A stretch of 64,000 nt of DNA from Rubrobacter tropicus. Its GTDB lineage: Bacteria > Actinomycetota > Rubrobacteria > Rubrobacterales > Rubrobacteraceae. The stretch is taken from contig NZ_CP045119.1 of the NCBI RefSeq assembly GCF_011492945.1, positions 1,612,001-1,676,000 on the forward strand. The letters are read 5' to 3'. The position numbers and the translations under genes are program-made. Below are positions 61,740-64,000 of this stretch, one piece after another. Position 1 is the stretch's first letter, and every line of letters begins with the position of its first letter. The notes beneath the pieces are model-generated. The model saw nothing but the letters and a program-made list of their open reading frames with translations. It did no database searches and had not been told where the DNA came from.

Positions 61740-62981
61740 CTACGCCCGTTCCAGGACCACGGCCGCGTTGTGGCCGCCGACGCCGAGGTTCGCGCAGAGG
61801 GCGGCCTTAAGGTCGGGGGCGTCGCGGGGTTCGTTGACCACGTAGTCCAGGTCGGCGCAGCCATCGGCCAGGGAGTCGAGGTTGCGCATGGGGGGGACGG
61901 TCTTCTCCTTCAGGGCGAGGGCGCAGATCGCGGTCTCTATGGCGCCCGAGGCGCCCAAAGAGTGCCCCAGCGTGGACTTCGTCGCGGAGACCATGGCGTT
62001 CGGGTTGATCTGGGCCATCGCCTGGGACTCCGGGCCGTCGCCGGCCACCGTGCCCGTGCCGTGGGGGTTGATGTAGTCGATCTGATCCTCTTCGAGACCC
62101 GAGGCCTTGACGGCGAGCCGCATGGCCCTCAGGATGCCGCGGCCCTTAGGGTCCGGGTCCGTCAGGTTGTGGGCGTCCGTGCTGCGGCCCACGCCGGTGA
62201 TCCTGGCGTACGGCTCGGCCCCGCGGCGCTCGACGGACTCCGCGCTCTCAAGCAGCATCATCGCGCAGCCTTCGCCTATCAGGAAGCCCGAGTGGTTCGA
62301 GTCGTAGGGGCGGCAGGCGCCCTCGGGGTCGTCGTTGCGGCGGCTCATGGCGCGCATGGCTATAAAGCCGGCGACAATGACGGGGGTAATGGAGGCTTCC
62401 GAGGCCCCGCAGAGGACCATGTCGGCGTCGCCGCGCCGGATCAGGTCGAAGCCCAAAGCCATCATGTCCGTCCCGCAGGTGCAGGCAAGGGCACCGGTAA
62501 TGGAAGGCCCCTGCACGCCGAGCTGGATGCCGACGTGGGCGGCGGCGGAGTTCGGCATGATCTTGGTGACCGAGAACGGGTTGACCCGCGTCGGGCCCTT
62601 GCTGTCTATGGTCGCCTGGGTCGTCTCCATGCTGGTGACGCCGCCGATGCCGCTGCCTAGGATCAGGCCCACCCTTTCGGGGTCGTTGTTGAGGGTGTCC
62701 CAGGCGTCCCCGTCTTCGAGGGCGAGCTTGGAGGAGGCGAGGCCTATCTGGGCGAAGCGGTCTGTGCGGGCCGCGACCTTGCGGTCCATGAAGTCCGTAG
62801 GCTCGAAGTCGTTGCACTCGGCGGCGATTCTGACGTCGAACCCGTCCGGGTCGAAGAGCGAGATCGGGCCGGCCCCGCTCTTGTTGGCGAGCAGCGAGCT
62901 CCAGAAATCCTTCCGGCCGACCCCGACCGGGCTGACCACGCCGATTCCGGTTATGTAAGCCTCCGGGCGTCCGTTCTCCAT
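61740..62981 (-). CDS. fabF: Beta-ketoacyl-ACP synthase II
   Basis: A 413-residue thiolase-fold enzyme that elongates acyl-ACP with malonyl-ACP in fatty-acid synthesis. Cys167 lies in GALACTCGTDMM, and the two His lie in NPHGTGT and STLGHSLGASGA. GSGIGGVTSMET and FSVTKIMPN are typical of FabF. I use the ATG at 62981 (GGAGG 5 bases upstream); a GTG at 62993 is an alternative. No other fatty-acid gene is next to it. Downstream genes encode a peroxiredoxin, LarE and DUF456. Confidence 0.93.
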   Translation of the reverse strand: MENGRPEAYITGIGVVSPVGVGRKDFWSSLLANKSGAGPISLFDPDGFDVRIAAECNDFEPTDFMDRKVAARTDRFAQIGLASSKLALEDGDAWDTLNNDPERVGLILGSGIGGVTSMETTQATIDSKGPTRVNPFSVTKIMPNSAAAHVGIQLGVQGPSITGALACTCGTDMMALGFDLIRRGDADMVLCGASEASITPVIVAGFIAMRAMSRRNDDPEGACRPYDSNHSGFLIGEGCAMMLLESAESVERRGAEPYARITGVGRSTDAHNLTDPDPKGRGILRAMRLAVKASGLEEDQIDYINPHGTGTVAGDGPESQAMAQINPNAMVSATKSTLGHSLGASGAIETAICALALKEKTVPPMRNLDSLADGCADLDYVVNEPRDAPDLKAALCANLGVGGHNAAVVLERA

Positions 62982-63159
62982 CTCGCCCTCCACGAATGTA
63001 TAGCATTAGACCTTATAGGAACCCCCGCATCTTAGCACCGTCGCCGCGCGAAGAGGCACGGTCCGCCGTCTTCGGGTGGCCGTGAAGGCGGGTACGTTCG
63101 TATTCGGCGCCTGTGCTATAAACGGGAGAGCAATCCGGGAAGGAGCACCGCTGGCGTCC

Positions 63160-63468
63160 GTGATCTTCTACTCCGCCTCGATCCTGTTCGGGCTCAACTT
63201 CGCCCTCGGCGTGCTCGTGCAGTTCGGCATCGTAGATACCAAGCCTTTTCGCTGGCTTCACCACGCGCTCTTCTTCGCCGTCTTCGCCTCCGCGGCCCTG
63301 GCCGTGGCGGTTGGCTTCTGGCAGGGTGAGCCCTACCGCTGGGCGCTCCTGCCGGTCCTCGCCCTGTACGTGGTCCTGCCAAGGGTGCGGGCCGGGACCG
63401 CCGGGCACGCGGCGCTGGCGGGGGCCGCGTTGGTCTTTTACGCAACCGGGCTCGTGTTCTCCCTGTAG
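63160..63468 (+). CDS. Hypothetical four-helix membrane protein
   Basis: About 102 residues almost wholly hydrophobic: FYSASILFGLNFALGVLVQFG, WLHHALFFAVFASAALAVAVGFW, LLPVLALYVVLP and AALAGAALVFYATGLVFSL. No family recognised. The start is uncertain; GTG 63160 is chosen at the first helix, but a GTG at 63076 or a CTG at 63151 behind AAGGAG could serve. The nitroreductase follows after 9 bases, so they are probably co-transcribed. Confidence 0.6.
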   Translation: MIFYSASILFGLNFALGVLVQFGIVDTKPFRWLHHALFFAVFASAALAVAVGFWQGEPYRWALLPVLALYVVLPRVRAGTAGHAALAGAALVFYATGLVFSL

Positions 63469-63477
63469 GAGGGTTTG

Positions 63478-64000
63478 TTGGATTTTCTCGAAGTCGTGAG
63501 GCGCCGCAGGACCACGAACGGCCCCTTTCTGCCCGACCCCGTAAAGCCGGAGCACCAGCGGCTGCTCGTGGAGGTCGGCGGCATGGCGCCGTCCCACTTC
63601 AACAGCCAGCCCTGGCGCTTCGTGCTCGTCGAGGACAGGGAGAAGATCGAAGAAGTAGCCCGCATAAGCGGCGACAGCATGAGGCAACTCCTGGAAGAGG
63701 GCACGTTCTGGAAACGCTACCGCCCGTACTTCCGCTTCTCCGAGGCCGAGATGGAGGAGCGGCGCGACGGTATCTTCTTCGACCAGATGCCCTCGGTCCT
63801 GAAGCCCTTCTCGCGCCAGGTCTTCTCGAACACCGGCCAGGCCGTGATGAACCGCTTCGGCGTCCCGAAGACTCTCGGGGAGGACAACCGCAAGCTGGTC
63901 GCCGGCTCCCCGCTTCTGCTCGCCGTGCTGCTGGACAAGACGGAGTACCGGCCGGGCGAGCTCTCGGGCTTCTACTCGGTCTTCGGGATGGGGGCCGCGA
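63478..64000 (+). CDS. Nitroreductase family protein (3' end cut by window)
   Basis: About 174 residues are visible: [15 protein letters not shown] with the FMN-binding Arg pair, then [18 protein letters not shown], the typical nitroreductase motif (usually APS..N.QPW), and [11 protein letters not shown] near the cut. These FMN enzymes reduce nitro groups, quinones or dehydrogenate substrates. The TTG follows AGGAGG by 5 bases. The C-terminus is outside the window. Confidence 0.85.
   Translation, partial: MDFLEVVRRRRTTNGPFLPDPVKPEHQRLLVEVGGMAPSHFNSQPWRFVLVEDREKIEEVARISGDSMRQLLEEGTFWKRYRPYFRFSEAEMEERRDGIFFDQMPSVLKPFSRQVFSNTGQAVMNRFGVPKTLGEDNRKLVAGSPLLLAVLLDKTEYRPGELSGFYSVFGMGAA

Overview
The window looks like chromosome from a high-GC actinobacterium, most likely of Rubrobacter type. 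This is inferred from very high GC, frequent GTG and TTG starts, tightly overlapping genes and the gene content; no rRNA or tRNA gene is visible to confirm it. Nearly all of the window is coding, and both ends cut genes.

Region 1 (1-9.4 kb, minus strand). An end-cut MFS drug transporter and a DUF924 gene lie beside a compact signalling operon. That operon reads, in order of transcription: a response-regulator/thioredoxin-reductase-like fusion, three paralogous cyclic-nucleotide-binding-domain histidine kinases, a small stand-alone diadenylate cyclase (DAC) domain protein, and DUF924. Gene ends overlap or nearly touch throughout. Upstream lies an MhqD/MhqO-like esterase and ring-cleaving dioxygenase pair.

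Region 2 (9.5-20 kb, minus strand). A large dispersed repeat is followed by a probable heterodimeric ABC exporter (one degenerate and one canonical ATPase) with a stand-alone LigD-type phosphoesterase gene between its halves. Then come F420/flavin oxidoreductases and a MarR-controlled operon with a perfect palindromic operator, an AEC permease, and two tandem small membrane proteins.

Region 3 (20-26.5 kb, mostly plus). glpK, dhaK and a GlpF-type aquaporin form a glycerol/dihydroxyacetone uptake and phosphorylation operon, followed by two SDR dehydrogenases, a multicopper-oxidase relic and a Crp/Fnr regulator. Region 4 (26.7-30.7 kb) is an accessory stretch: an alpha/beta hydrolase, a thioredoxin-like protein whose CxxC has become CxxW, a hydrolase relic and an epoxide hydrolase.

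Region 5 (30.8-47.5 kb) is a polyol/sugar-alcohol cluster. It holds two complete ABC importers (each with a solute-binding protein and two permeases), a sorbitol-type dehydrogenase, an FGGY kinase, a class II aldolase, two SorC-type regulators (one frameshifted), dhaL, dhaM, a potassium channel and glpD. Together with region 3 it would route glycerol, dihydroxyacetone and polyols to triose phosphates. The three Dha subunits are split between the two loci.

Region 6 (47.6-64 kb) is mixed: a ferritin-like protein, a CNNM/CorC protein, an amidohydrolase, an asparaginase, an O-methyltransferase with a NHLP-like small protein, an LCP enzyme, Aat, two secreted glucose/sorbosone-dehydrogenase-like proteins, PAC2, DUF456, LarE, a PrxQ-type peroxiredoxin, FabF and an end-cut nitroreductase. 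Imperfect inverted repeats built from TCAGC-containing words recur in intergenic gaps across the window, often running into the stop codons of neighbouring genes.
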